Shown here piece after piece: positions 49,230-60,315 of a DNA stretch of 64,000 bases. This DNA comes from Ipomoea triloba (lineage: Eukaryota; Streptophyta; Magnoliopsida; Solanales; Convolvulaceae). The stretch spans positions 23,393,743 through 23,457,742 of the forward strand of contig NC_044918.1 of NCBI RefSeq assembly GCF_003576645.1. Reading direction: 5' to 3'. The notes beneath the pieces were generated by a model. That model was not told the DNA's origin. It saw nothing but the letters and a program-made list of their open reading frames with translations, and did not search any database. Within the stretch, counting starts at the first letter, position 1. Each line of letters begins with the position of its first letter. Made by a program: the position numbers and the translations under genes.

Positions 49230-49730
49230 ATCAGTAAGTGGTCTCAACCACAACGCCGACCGAGCAGGATCGTTTAGGTAAAGCCGAGATAGCTCAATTG
49301 AAAAAACCTCACACGAACAGGTTGAAAAAACAACAAGTGATCTTAGTCACAAATCAACCGGTCAAAATCGTGCAGGTAGGGCCGGGATAACTCGACCAGG
49401 CAAAACCTCAAACGAAGAGCCGGGAAACATTCAAGTGAACTTAGTCACAACTCGACCGGTCAAAATCGTGCAGGTAGGGCCGGGATAACTCACCGGGCAG
49501 AACCTCAAACGAAAGAGCCGAGAAACAATCAAGTGAACTTAGTCACAACTCGACCGGCCAAAATCATGCAGGTAGGGCCGGGATAACTCACCGGGCAAAA
49601 CCTCAAACGAAAAAGCCGGGAAACAATCAAGTGAACTTAGTCACAACTCGACCTGTCAAAATCGTGCAGGTAGGGCCGGATAACTCACCGGGCAAAACCT
49701 CAAACGAAAAAGCTGGGAAAAACGCTTGCT
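49230..49730 (-). repeat. 98-bp tandem repeats in the gypsy 3' non-coding region
   Basis: The word tgcaggtagggccg starts at 49371, 49469, 49567 and 49665, a regular 98-bp period, with 'ctcgaccggtcaaaatc' before each. A diverged earlier unit covers about 49240-49370. Such arrays are typical of the 3' region of Tat elements. Confidence 0.9.
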
Positions 49731-49878
49731 CCTACTTCAGTCTTCAGCCGATCGGCCTTTTTTTTTTTTTTTGAGCAACATACAACAATCCGAACAGGGT
49801 CGGGAATATTACAATGCTATTAGGTAGAAAATTTTCATTCAACCATCCGAGTATAAGTAACTTACTAGTCACCCTACA

Positions 49879-51321
49879 CTATTTGTAGAATTGTATAAGG
49901 TGCTCGGAGTTCCACACTCGGTCAATCAGTCGACCGGAGAGGGTCTCTAATTTGTAGGTGCCAGGTTGGACTACTGCTACGACTTTGTAGGGCCCTTCCC
50001 ATTTCTTAGGAAATTTTCCTTGTTCGGTTGGTTTACTAGCTTCTCTCCGTCGGAGCACCAAATCACCGACTTGAAAGTAACATAGTTTCACCCGTCCGTC
50101 ATGGTAAGTTTTGGCGACCTTCTGGTACTCAATCATTCTTCGTGCCGCCATGTCCCTTTTCTCATCGATGACGTTGAGCTCTGCACCTTGCAACTCATCG
50201 TTTTCCTCCGGTTGGTAATTCCTTTCCCGAGCGGTAGGGAGCCACGCTTCAATCGGCACCCTTGCTTCGAATCCGTAGGCCAGAGAGAAAGGTGTTTCGT
50301 TGGTCGCCCGTCGCGGAGTGGTTCGGTAGGTCCAAAGAACATACGGGAGCTCTTCTACCCAGCCTCGACCCGCACTTTGTAATTTCTTCTTCAGTTCGTC
50401 GAGGATCGTTCGGTTGGTGTTCTCCACTTGTCCGTTAGCTTGTGGGTATGCTACGGCCGCTCGGGTGTGCCTGATGCCTAGTTTGGCCATGAAGCTTTTG
50501 AACGGCTGACTATCAAATTGCGTCCCGTTGTCAGTGATTAGGTAGACCGGAACCCCGAACTGAGTGATTACCTTCTCCCAGAGAAACTTTTGGCACTGCT
50601 GCGAAGTGATGGTTGCTAGTGCTTCTGCTTCTACCCACTTGGTGAAATAATCAATGGCCACGATCACATATTTCTTCCGACCGGCTGCCATTGGGAATGC
50701 TCCGATCAGATCAACTCCCCATCTTGCAAAGGGTATTACCTCGCTGATCGGTTGGTAATATGTGGCTGGTCGACCGGGCAATCGGTGAAATTCTTGACAA
50801 GTAGTGCATCGCCGAATGTACTGTTCGCAATCCAAGTTGATTGAGGGCCAATAGTATCCTAACAGGATGATTTTTTGTGCCAGCGTCCTTGGTCCTTGGT
50901 GGGCCGAACAGATGCCTTCATGAACTTCCTCAATCACAATCTTCGCCTCATCGTTGGTCAGACACCTCAAGAGCAGTCCGCCATACGTCCGCTTGTAGAG
51001 TTTCCCATCGATCAATTGGAAGCGTGGTGTTCTCAGTCTGACCTTCTTCGCCCTGGTGGTATCATCTGGTACGGTGCCATTAGCAATGTAATTTTTCAGA
51101 TCGTACATCTAATCTAGCTCGCTTATCTCGACCGGTCGGACCTCAATAACATCAATGCTCGGCGATCCGATCTCTTCAATTCGTGCAATCTTAGACACGT
51201 AGTCAGGGGCCTCCTATGTCAATTTGGACAACATGTCAGCGTCTGTGTTCTCCGTTCTGGGCACTTGGATCAACTCATACTTGTTGAACTGTTGCAACAA
51301 CTCCAGGGCAACGTCCTTGTA
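49879..51321 (-). pseudogene. Gypsy integrase
   Basis: The open part 49879-51108 (409 codons) holds the HHCC zinc finger (HEGICSAHQG... CEQYIRRCTTC), the DDE core with WGVDLIGAFP, YLITDNGTQFD and QANGQVENTNRT (the catalytic D, D and E all present), and a C-terminal GPYKVVAV-type domain ending near FYK. Between 51109 and 51321 the same frame carries two more stops in an otherwise conserved linker. It joins cDNA to the host chromosome. The core looks intact; only upstream stops prevent its translation as part of the polyprotein. Confidence 0.9.
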
Positions 51322-53175
51322 TTATATCATGCGTTCCTCCTTTACTTCGATCATTCCAGACAGCTGACCGATCACCAACCGGGAATCCGACCGTAACCTC
51401 AGTCGGTCGGCCTTCATCTGCTTAGCCAACCGTATTCCGCCTAAGAGTGCTTCGTACTCTGCTTCGTTGTTGGTGGGTCGAAACTTAAAGATCAAAGCTT
51501 GATAAATTTTGAAACCTTCAGGAGATGTGAGTACGATTCCTCCTCCGCATCCTTTCTTACTGGACGACCCGTCAGTAGAAGCTTCCCACCATGGTTCCTC
51601 TAGGGTGGTCGGTTGGTCCGGCTCTGGGTCCCGCGCGGTACACTCAACAATGAAGTCCGCCAACGCTTGGGCTTTGATGGCAGGGCGCGACTTATACTCA
51701 ATTGCAAACTGGGTAAGCATCATGGCCCATTTGATCAGCCGCCCTGACGATGTTGGATTTCTGAGAATCGTTCCAAGTGGTTGGTCGGTCAAGACTACCA
51801 CCGGGTGAGCCTGAAAGTAGGCTGCAAGTTTCCTGACGGTCACCCAGAGTGCAAATGCGGTCTTCTCAAACTTGGTGTATCGTAGCTGTGGTCCTTGGAG
51901 AGGCTTACTGACATAGTAGATCGGCTTCTGGACTCCCTTGGTTTCCTCCCGTACGAGCACTGAACTGACCGCCCGATCGGACACCGCTAAGTAGATGAAA
52001 AGTGCCTCATCTTTCTCCGGCTTGGACAAAACTGGTGATGAGCTCAAGTAGGCCTTCAGGTCGTCGAATGCTGATTGACATGCTGGTGTCCATTCGAACC
52101 CATTAGACTTCTTCAGTATTTGAAAGAAAGGTAGAGATTTCTCAGCTGCTTTAGACAAGAAACGATTGAGTGCTGCTAGTCGACCAGTCAGTCGTTGGAC
52201 GTCTTTGACCGATCGGGGTGGTTGCATCTCCATGATCGCTCTGACCTTCTCGGGATTTTGCTCGATCCCCCTCCCCGTCATCATGAACCCTAAGAATTTT
52301 CCCGTCTGGACAGCAAAAGCACACTTACTTGGGTTCAAATGCAGGTTGAAGGTTTCCATCACCTTGAATGCCCGGGCCAGGTCGGTAGGATGAGTTTCTT
52401 TCGATCGGATCTTGACGAGCATGTCGTCCACATACGCCTCCATGGTCGACCCGAGCAATCCTTTGAACAACTTGTTCACTATCCTTTGGTAGGTGGCTCT
52501 AGAGTTTCGTAGACCGAACGCCATCACCACGTAACAAAATACTCCATCTGGGGTTATGAAAGCAGTTTTCTCTTCGTCTTCTTTGCTCATGAAAATTTGA
52601 TGGTAACCTTTGAAGGCATCCATGAAACTTAACAACTCACACCCGGTTGTCTCATCAACCATCTGGTCGGGATTTGGTAAGGGGTATGAATCCTTCGGGC
52701 ATGCCTTGTTTGAATCAGTGTAGTCTACGCACATTCTCCATGTAGGTGGTTTAGGTGCCAAGACTACGTTGGCCAACCACTCCGGGTAGAGGACCTCTCG
52801 GATGTGCCCGACCGTCAAGAGGGTGGCGGTCTCCTTCTTCACAAACTCTCTTCTTTCACTTGACAAGTGTCTCTTCTTCTGCTTAACCGGTTTGAAACCC
52901 GGTTGGATGGATAATCGGTGACATATGATCGACCGGTCGACACCAGGCATGTCCTCCGGTCCCCAAGCGAAGATATTTTTGAACTTCTGTAAAACTTTGA
53001 TAATGTCCTCCCGTAGGCCGGCCGGGAGGTTCCGACCGATCTTGACCACCCGTTCTGGCTGGCTAGGGTCGGGCATGATCTCCTCCACTTTCGAAGCTGG
53101 TTGCGGCTTCTCTTTGACTTCTCCTTGGTCGACTTGTTGAGAGATGGTGTGAATCCTTGCATCCTCGCGATCGGA
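51322..53175 (-). pseudogene. Gypsy reverse transcriptase, RNase H and second RNase H
   Basis: The 588-codon frame 51322-53088 continues upstream without a stop to 53176. RT: VVLAPKPPTWRMCVDYTDSN, LSFMDAFKGYHQI, VMAFGLRNSRATYQR, and the catalytic MEAYVDDMLVK (about 52430). RNase H reads YYVSKPLQGPQLRYTKFEK and VVLTDQPLG. After a linker comes WWEASTDGSSSKKGCGGGIV, FRPTNNEAEYEALLGG and LRSDSRLVIGQ, the second, archaeal-type RNase H of Tat elements. The frame stops at TAA (51322-51324), in a spot where a glutamine codon would be expected. Confidence 0.92.
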
Positions 53176-53685
53176 CTACTTTACTACATGTACGTAGCAC
53201 TGATGGGCCGCTCGCTGGTCTCCTCGAACCACTCCGATCCCGTTGGGTGTGTGGAATTTCATGCACAAGTGATTCATCGAAATGACAGCGGCTGCTTGGG
53301 AGATGCCGGGTCGACCAAGTATTGCATTGTGAATACATTTCAACTTGACCACCACGAACTCCATGGTAGTCATCAAGACGTTCGGCTGGGTGCCTAAGAA
53401 CTCCATGGTAGTCATCAAGACGTTCGGCTGGGTGCCTAACAACTCCATGGTAGTCATCAAGACGTTCGGCTGGGTGCCTAACTCCACCATGGTAGTCATC
53501 AAGACGTTCGGCTGGGTGCCTAACTCCACATTCAGACTGATCACTCCTTCTGCCTCTATGGAGTCGCCTGTGAAACCAGACAATGGGGTCCGTATGGGGG
53601 TCAACTGGTCGGTCGACAGACCTAGTTGGGTGAAGACGTCGAAGTATAAAATGTTTATTGAACTTCCCGTGTCAACTAGTATTCT
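53176..53685 (-). pseudogene. Gypsy aspartic protease with inserted repeats
   Basis: Same frame as gag. Directly after the gag stop it reads RILVDTGSSINILYFD, the protease active site DTGSS, followed by a flap region and AILGRPGISQ. Within it a 14-residue block LGTQPNVLMTTM.. is present four times because of 42-bp DNA duplications (53356-53523), so the fold would be disrupted. A TAG at 53176-53178 separates it from the RT part. Confidence 0.88.
53356..53523. repeat. Four tandem units of 42 bp inside the protease frame
   Basis: Units start at 53356, 53398, 53440 and 53482. The three extra copies are each exactly 42 bp but use different breakpoints, shifting by 1 and 5 bases along the same parent sequence. 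Being 14 codons long they keep the frame. Confidence 0.95.
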
Positions 53686-55848
53686 CTAGACGTCCATCCC
53701 ATTGATGTCCATTGTGATGACGAGCGAGTCGCTGTGGGTTTCCCCGTGGATGGGAAGATCTTCGTCAGTGAAGAATATCGGCTCTACACGTCTCTTCTTC
53801 TCTCGGGGTTCCGAGTGGACCGACCCGACGTACAAATTTCTAGCCCATTGCTTTCTTTCGCGAGAAGAGTCTCCTCCTTCTGGTCCTCCATAGATAACAT
53901 GAATAACTGGCTTCTTTCCGGCCGCCTTGTCGTCACTTGACCCGTGCGGACCGGGAGCCTTCGATTGCTCCTTCGTGTTCCTCTTCCAGACGTTCTTTTT
54001 GAACTTTCCTTTGTCTCGTTCGTCTCTCTTTACGAACTGCTCCAATTCTCCATTTTGAATGAGTTGCTCAATAACCAGACGTAGGGCGATGCACTTTGAT
54101 GTCTCATGACCCTTCGTTTTGTGAAAAACACAGTATTTGTTCTTGTCTGGTCCTTCAGGTACCGGGTCAGGTGGATGGACTAGGTTGCATTGCTCGGCAT
54201 ATTGCAAGACTTCCACCAGGGGTTTGGTTAACGGGGTGAATCGCGGTCCATCCTCCAGTCGGCCACGTTGCTTAAAACGCTGTCGATCTCTCCTCGGGTC
54301 GTGACCTCTATCCCGACTGATCGGTTGTTCTTCTCGTCTCTTAGCCATGTTAGCTTCTGTAACGTCCGCATGGTGCCGGGCCCGGGTAATTGCCTCTTCG
54401 TAAGTTTTGGGGGGATGGACGACGAGGTCGTAGTAGAGCGGCCCAGAACGGAGCGACGTGAGGAGAGCTTGGATTGCTGCCTGGTTCTCCATTGGTTCGA
54501 CCTGGTCGATCTCACGATCCCATTTGTGCAAGAAAGTAGACAGGGTCTCCCCCGGGTCCTGCTTGACTCCATTCAGATATGTGTAAGGCTTCTTTTTCGA
54601 TCTGCTGGCTGCGAACCGCCTCACGAACTTGTTAGCTAGCTGGCTAAAGTTTCCAATCGACCGAGGTTCCAACTTCCTGAACCACTCGGGCGCTTTGCCT
54701 GCCAAAGTGGCAAAGAAAGCTTTGCATATGACTGCATCAGTCACTCCCAACATCAACATGTTGCCATAGTACATGTCGATGTGTTCTTGAGGGTCCGACC
54801 AACCGATGTAGGTCCGCATCATCGGGATCCTAAGATCTTGTGGGTAATGCGCGCTCATGACATCGTCAGTGAAGGGTGTGGCGATCAGTGGACTTGGCGG
54901 CTCTTTATCTGCACCGTTCTTTTCACGAAGCTCACGTTGTAAGCGGTCGATTCTCTCTTGCATCCTAGCCAACTGACGACGAGGACTGTCCTCCCTTCTT
55001 GGACGTCGCTCTCTCATGTCCGGTCGGTCACCAACCCGACCGGCCAGTCGGCCTGTCCTGTCTTCCCCTCTGGATCGCGACGCGCTCCCAGTACTGCTTT
55101 TATCCGTTTCGGTAGTCCTTCGTGGTCTTTGCCTCGATCGGTCATGGTCATCTTGAGCCCCTAATCGAGACTTAGCACTCTTCCGAATGCGATCCAATGC
55201 ACTCCTACATTGAGCAGCATCAGGTTGACTATGATCTTGATGTTCTTCTTGGTCGGGTCTTCGCGATCGATCTGCTGATTGGATCTCTTCTGGGTCACGA
55301 TCTCGGGGTGGCAGATGCGACTGGCTTTGGGAAGGTTGAGCTACCGGTTGCTGCTGTTCTACAACAGGAATTTGAGGGGTCACCATCACTTGAGGAGTTG
55401 GCGTTATGACATAGTACCCGGGAGTCCCAGGCCACGGTTGATACAGTTGAGCAAATCCTTGCGGTGGTGTTCCTTGAGCGGGGTTCCCTCCGAGCGCTCC
55501 TGGTGTTGGGGGTGGCATCTGACCAGTTGGGGGTAGCATAGCGTACGCCATCGGCATATGAAGATTTGGGTTGGTTGCGCCATTCATTGGTAGTGAAATG
55601 GCGGGGTGGAAATTTGCGTTTCCAGCTTGCTGGTCGGGGTTCTGACCGACTGGTTGGGTGGTTTGCGTATCATGTCTTGCATGGTTGGAGGTGAGCTCGT
55701 TCATCAAGCCTCTCGACCGGTCCAACTGTCGACGTAGATCATCCTCGGGGAGTGTTTCGGCCACATTGTCGGGGTGGTGTCCAACTTGACGGGTTGAGCC
55801 TTCCCTCTGCACGTAGCCCTGACTCCGACTCCTCCTGCTGGTTGCCAT
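53686..55848 (-). CDS. Gypsy gag polyprotein
   Basis: About 720 codons from the MATSRRSRSQ start (ATG at 55846-55848); the frame is open a little further upstream, but that stretch overlaps the post-primer leader. The first 300 residues are Pro/Gln/Arg-rich and low in complexity. The gag domain (PF03732-type) lies at about residues 330-480, with PMMRTYIGWSDPQEHIDMY, KAFFATLAGKAPEWFRKL and QDPGETLSTFLHKWDRE. A CxxH...HxxxC-type word YCVFHKTKGHETSKC follows. It packages element RNA. It ends at a TAG just before the protease DTG; that codon could be a leaky gag-pol stop or simple decay of CAG. Confidence 0.88.
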   Translation of the reverse strand: MATSRRSRSQGYVQREGSTRQVGHHPDNVAETLPEDDLRRQLDRSRGLMNELTSNHARHDTQTTQPVGQNPDQQAGNANFHPAISLPMNGATNPNLHMPMAYAMLPPTGQMPPPTPGALGGNPAQGTPPQGFAQLYQPWPGTPGYYVITPTPQVMVTPQIPVVEQQQPVAQPSQSQSHLPPRDRDPEEIQSADRSRRPDQEEHQDHSQPDAAQCRSALDRIRKSAKSRLGAQDDHDRSRQRPRRTTETDKSSTGSASRSRGEDRTGRLAGRVGDRPDMRERRPRREDSPRRQLARMQERIDRLQRELREKNGADKEPPSPLIATPFTDDVMSAHYPQDLRIPMMRTYIGWSDPQEHIDMYYGNMLMLGVTDAVICKAFFATLAGKAPEWFRKLEPRSIGNFSQLANKFVRRFAASRSKKKPYTYLNGVKQDPGETLSTFLHKWDREIDQVEPMENQAAIQALLTSLRSGPLYYDLVVHPPKTYEEAITRARHHADVTEANMAKRREEQPISRDRGHDPRRDRQRFKQRGRLEDGPRFTPLTKPLVEVLQYAEQCNLVHPPDPVPEGPDKNKYCVFHKTKGHETSKCIALRLVIEQLIQNGELEQFVKRDERDKGKFKKNVWKRNTKEQSKAPGPHGSSDDKAAGKKPVIHVIYGGPEGGDSSRERKQWARNLYVGSVHSEPREKKRRVEPIFFTDEDLPIHGETHSDSLVITMDINGMDV

Positions 55849-55901
55849 CTTAAACAAGCAAGGTGAAAAAGTTAACGGGACAGACAGAGTGTCTCGCACG
55901 G

Positions 55902-55920
55902 GTCCCCACAGACGACGCCA
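55902..55920 (-). promoter_or_regulatory. Gypsy primer-binding site
   Basis: One base inside the 5' LTR end, the minus strand reads TGGCGTCGTCTGTGGGGAC. It begins with TGG, as needed to pair with a tRNA CCA end. The tRNA was not identified. Confidence 0.7.
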
Positions 55921-55921
55921 A

Positions 55922-56759
55922 TGATAGCGTAAATGGAACCGGGGGTTACGATTACACTACGAATATGTATGTTTGTAAATAAGTGGGAGAGCGCTCGTAG
56001 GTCAGCCGGTCGGTCTACCGTAGGGCGACCGGGCAGTCCGAGCCTGAGTGGTATCCCGGGTGATAAGTGATTACGAGTGGGCCGCTTGGAATAGCGCAGG
56101 CTGCTATTGTAGGGTGGTCAGGTTGCAATTACAGAGTGGGAATTACAAGTCAACGGTTACACGGGGTGTAGACCGTGATATAGATTGATGTTGTAGGGTG
56201 AGATTACAAGTAGTGAGTAGTAGTAGTTACAATCAGATGGAGATGAGAAGTGAGGGGGAGACCCCTCCTATTTATACTAAATCAAGTCGGTCTACGCATT
56301 TAATGCACCAGCTGCAAGTGGCTTGACGTGGCGTCTTCTTGTTGGCTTGGTCAGGCGGTCACTCTGCAGGCTACGCGTAGGTTGACTGGTCGAGGTTGCA
56401 GAGCCGCAAGTTGTCAATCGCCGGCCTGCAGGCGCAAGTTGGACTGCTTTACTTGTTGTGTAAGATAAGGTTTCAGCTTGCAGGTTGCGTCACCTTGTTG
56501 ACCGACCGGTCATCCTATAGTAGACCGGTCATCTTACCGTAGACCGGTCATCCTACCGTAGACCGGTCGAGTGTGTTTCCGTTGGGGCGACTCCAAGGGT
56601 GATCCGAGAGCATTTTTGTCACAAGGTCTATCGATACGGGCGGTACGGTTGACCACAAGTGATTTATTCCGGTCGGGTTGATGGCTATGACGGACTGGTC
56701 GGGTGACTTCTTGTCGAAGCGGCTATACGAGTCAGTCCTTTGTGCGTATTTACCCATCA
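55922..56759 (-). repeat. Gypsy 5' LTR (right copy)
   Basis: Plus-strand ends tgatagcg...cccatca. A TATA-like 'tatttatac' lies at about 56270, read as gtataaata on the minus strand. Followed by gttat. Confidence 0.9.
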
Positions 56760-57754
56760 GTTATAATTAAGGGATGCCAAAATATTAATCTCAATTTACC
56801 ACATAATAATTAACCATGACCATTATGATATTTAGGGAGATTGAAGTTAAGGTAATAACCAAATTACCTTTATTAAGGCAATATATGAACTACATACATT
56901 ACTTGCCATAAACTTAAACTTAATATTGTTATTAAGGTCCTATAAACTATTAATAGATTAAAGCATAATCCATCTTAAATAATAGTCATAATTCTTAATG
57001 GTCAAAACAATAACTATAATTCTTAATGACTTCAAAATGAGCTCAATACAGTAATATTTAACGGGTTATCTAAAGTATGTTTTAAAGCCCAAAGCAAATA
57101 ACACTAAACATGTAAACAACTGCACAAACCGCAAGCTTTTAAAATATTTTTCAGAAATATATTTACGGGAATATATTATTACTATTAGAAATTAACCAAA
57201 TAAGAATAAAAAAAACTTAATAATTGTCATTATGCACTAAAAAAAGCTCCAATTCATAACCTTTTATAATTATGAAAATAAGTAATAAATTAATATTAAT
57301 TAGTAAAAGGTAATCATATGTATTAAAAAAAACAATTAAGGAGCAACTAATGACAATTAAATTTTATCAAATTATAAAATTATTATTTCCAAAAAATTAT
57401 TAATTTCGGAAATATTATAATTAACATTTTAGCAATGTTGCAAAAATCGCGTCGAGGAAGGCCGAAATCGGCCTCCTCCGCAGCCGGGCGCCTAGCCGGC
57501 CGACTGATTTTTTTTTTTAATTATAAATCTTAAACATTTAAACTATTAATGTTATAATGTATTAATTAATACTCTAATAGTCTAATAAGTAATAACTTAA
57601 TAAAATAATAAGTAATAACTAAATTAAACTAATATGTAATGCACTAATAATTAATAAATAATAACTAATAACTTAATAAGTATTAACTATTTAACTATTA
57701 AAGTGTAAAGACTTACAATATTAAGCACTTTACAATTATTAACACTTAAAATAT

Positions 57755-57785
<31 letters not shown>

Positions 57786-57819
57786 CTAAGCGCCCCCTAG
57801 GCGCCTAGTGATTTTTGCA
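56760..57819. repeat. Native right flank (X2), source of the internal copy
   Basis: AT-rich non-coding DNA that continues naturally into 57820 and beyond. It contains the complete hAT MITE with both target copies, so it is the original location. Confidence 0.85.
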
Positions 57820-57825
57820 ACCTTG
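57433..57825. mobile_element. hAT MITE, 393 bp
   Basis: The ends caatgttgcaaaaatcg and caaggttgcaaaaatca (reverse of the right end) form the inverted repeat. The flanks are cattttag at 57425-57432 and 57826-57833, a perfect 8-bp duplication. gcgcctag words occur near both ends. Non-coding, with an A-run near 57760-57785. Confidence 0.88.
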
Positions 57826-57949
57826 CATTTTAGACCAAAAAGCACATAATAGAGGTTTGTAAACATGACAAGATTTGCTGTAATTGTACTAACAATGGCA
57901 ATAATTCAATTACAAATAATGTCATAATTAATCTCAATTTGAAATTTTT

Positions 57950-58500
57950 CAATATGCCAAAATTAAAGACTAAAAAGGCATCAATATTTCAAAACAAGCA
58001 ATTGCCATACAGGTACCATAAGCCAAAAATAAGTATACATAAACTACATAATAATCATTTACCAAAATTATATATTACTATATATTTACCATTTGCCAAA
58101 GTAATATATAATATTAAATATGGTAATATTAATATGGCAATATTTAAACCAACATAAGTACCATTTACCAAAATTAATGATATACACACTCATAATTGAT
58201 TTAACCAACTAATAATGCATAATAATGCATTCATTTATGAAGAAGACTTATGCATTATACTTAAGGCTTGTCATAAAATAGACTTGTGATTTTTTTATCT
58301 GCACTTTTTTTTGAAATTTGCAGTAGAATTATGTATTTGTAACAGCTTTTACTCCATTATGCAATGAATGAATAATGATTTATTTATGCTATCAATAAAT
58401 GTATGATCAAAGTATATTGATTTTTTAATATGTAGAACCTTTGTATTGTTCTATTACCAAGAAGGGAAAAAAAAAGGGGAGGATTTTGAGTGCTTAATAA
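57950..58500. repeat. Old AT-rich repeat, uninterrupted copy
   Basis: 58013-58215 shows, in one piece, the words found on the two sides of the LINE/copia block (35155-35230 and 42290-42400). Non-coding. Confidence 0.55.
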
Positions 58501-58871
58501 CATCATTTAAACATATTTGTTGACGGATGACAAAAAATGGTCATACAATGATAATTCTAAGACCAACATGAATATTCTGAAATTTTAAAAAAAAAATGAC
58601 TAGAAGTGGATTGACACATATAAATTTAGGACCAAAAAGGAAAAAGAATTAACACTTATAATTGCATAGACCAAAATGTCATTATATTTAACGTTATTTA
58701 AATATTTTTATTGGCGAAGAACCAAAAATGGTATACTATGACCAAAGGGGATGCTTTGTAAAAAAAATTAAAAAGAAAAAAGAAAAAAAAAAGGACTAAA
58801 TGTGAACTAACACCTATAAATTTGAAATTAACTCTAAAATAAAATTATAATTTAAAATGTATAATAGTTAT

Positions 58872-59055
58872 AAGGAAAATTGCACTTTTTGTCCATAAAT
58901 TATAGGATAATTGTAAAATCCATCCCTAAGTTAGTTTAAGGATAAAGAGTGAGCATGAGAAGTTAATAAAAGGACGAAAAGTGAAACACTAATGATAGTT
59001 TAGGGTTGAAAAGTGAGGAAGATCAACACTTAGGGATCATTTATACAATTATCAT
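58872..59055. mobile_element. Diverged relative of the 'gtccctaagttataa' foldback
   Basis: The words 'ggaaaattgcactttttgtcc', 'agttaataaaaggacgaaaa' and 'caacacttaggga' match the element at 29762-30073. Confidence 0.45.
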
Positions 59056-59503
59056 ACTCCCTCTGTCCCATTTTACCTATCCTACTTACTATTGGTTAAT
59101 CCAACTCTTTATTCTTTGTTTATTTTCTTTATTATTTTTTACTTATTTTTAAATTTGATTTTTTGTATTTAATAGTACTTTTACAGTGAGGGACTGATGA
59201 TGGATACCCAACATGAGTACCCGCTCGGTACCACCTAGCAAGCAATCGGATATGGCACTCTCAGACTCAACAATCAACACTCTGGACGTGACCAGTCAGC
59301 CTTAGCTCACTAAATCATCCTTCCATAACCTTCCCATCTCATTAATTATGATATTAAATCCCATTAACCACCAATTTGTTACCCATTAGTTACCCAATTA
59401 ATTATCCATTTATTACCCATTAGTTACCCAATTAATTACCGATTTATCACCCTTTATTATCCATTTATTATTGGCTATTCTATTACTCCCCCTCCTACTA
59501 TAA

Positions 59504-60043
59504 TGGCACGTTTGGTTCGCGAAATAGACCTAGAATGGAATAGCATTCCCAGTAATAGGCCTATTCCGCTGTTTGGTAACACATTTTATTCCCAGGAACA
59601 ATGTTCCCGAGAATGACCTATTCCCCTTGTAAGGGGAATAGAGATTCCTATTTTCAATTTTACCACATTGCGTTTTGGAGAAAGATCTTCCTTTTCCCAA
59701 AACGCTCTTGTATTATTTTTAAAAAAAAATTGTAACTAAGAGCAATTAATACTCCTTAAATAAATGAGTTTTTAGTTTTGAAGGCTTCCTCATCATGTTG
59801 TTAATTTCAAAAGAGAAGTAGTGCTTCTCTTATATAGAGGAGCTCAAATGATCACCTCTTCATAAGTTACCGATGTGTGATCAAAAACTCTAATTTGTGT
59901 TAGAAAATTATTTTATATATAATTTTGTTTTGTATTATTATTATTATTCATTTTTTCTTATTATTGTTATTAATATTATTATAAGTTTTATTTTATTATT
60001 ACATAATAATAATATTATTAATATTAATAATAACATTAATCCC

Positions 60044-60083
<40 letters not shown>

Positions 60084-60312
60084 TACTACTACTACTACTA
60101 CTACATATTTTATAAGGGTATTTATGTCTTTTAAAACATATTTCATTTCAATTTCCTATACCAATCAAACACTGTAATATAATTCCTAAAGTCTATTTCT
60201 TCCGCGAACCAAACAATAGAATACAATTCATATTCTATTCCTTGTCTATTCCATTCCTTATGGAATAGCAATCCTATTACCTTAAAATTCATTCCGTGAA
60301 CCAAGCGTGCTG
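59504..60312. mobile_element. PIF/Harbinger-like foldback element
   Basis: The left end tggcacgtttggttcgcg and the reverse of the right end (cagcacgcttggttcacgg) pair, followed by 'gaatag' arms (...ggaatagcattcc, ...ggaatagcaatcc). The flanks are taa at 59501-59503 and 60313-60315, the 3-bp duplication usual for PIF/Harbinger. The interior carries (TTA)n and (ACT)n runs at 60040-60103. No transposase. Confidence 0.65.
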
Positions 60313-60315
60313 TAA

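Larger units (their letters stand above)
47024..56759 (-). mobile_element. Tat-type Ty3/gypsy retrotransposon carrying a displaced flank copy
   Basis: Two 838-bp LTRs (47024-47861 and 55922-56759), TG...CA, lie in direct orientation with about 98% identity by eye. On the minus strand the order is 5' LTR (right), primer-binding site, gag, protease, RT, RNase H, second RNase H, integrase, a 3' non-coding region with 98-bp repeats, a purine-rich tract, a 1,067-bp copy of external flank (47862-48928), and the 3' LTR (left). The second RNase H before integrase is characteristic of the Tat group. gttat flanks the element at 47019-47023 and 56760-56764. All reading frames lie in one register, broken by stops. 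Confidence 0.9.

Noticed and set aside
49360..49725. Regular 98-bp repeats as a CRISPR-like array
   Set aside because: The whole unit is repeated with no unique spacers, it lies in a retrotransposon 3' region, and the genome is a plant.
55197..55536. Plus-strand frames across the gypsy gag
   Set aside because: They are antisense shadows of the gag coding sequence.
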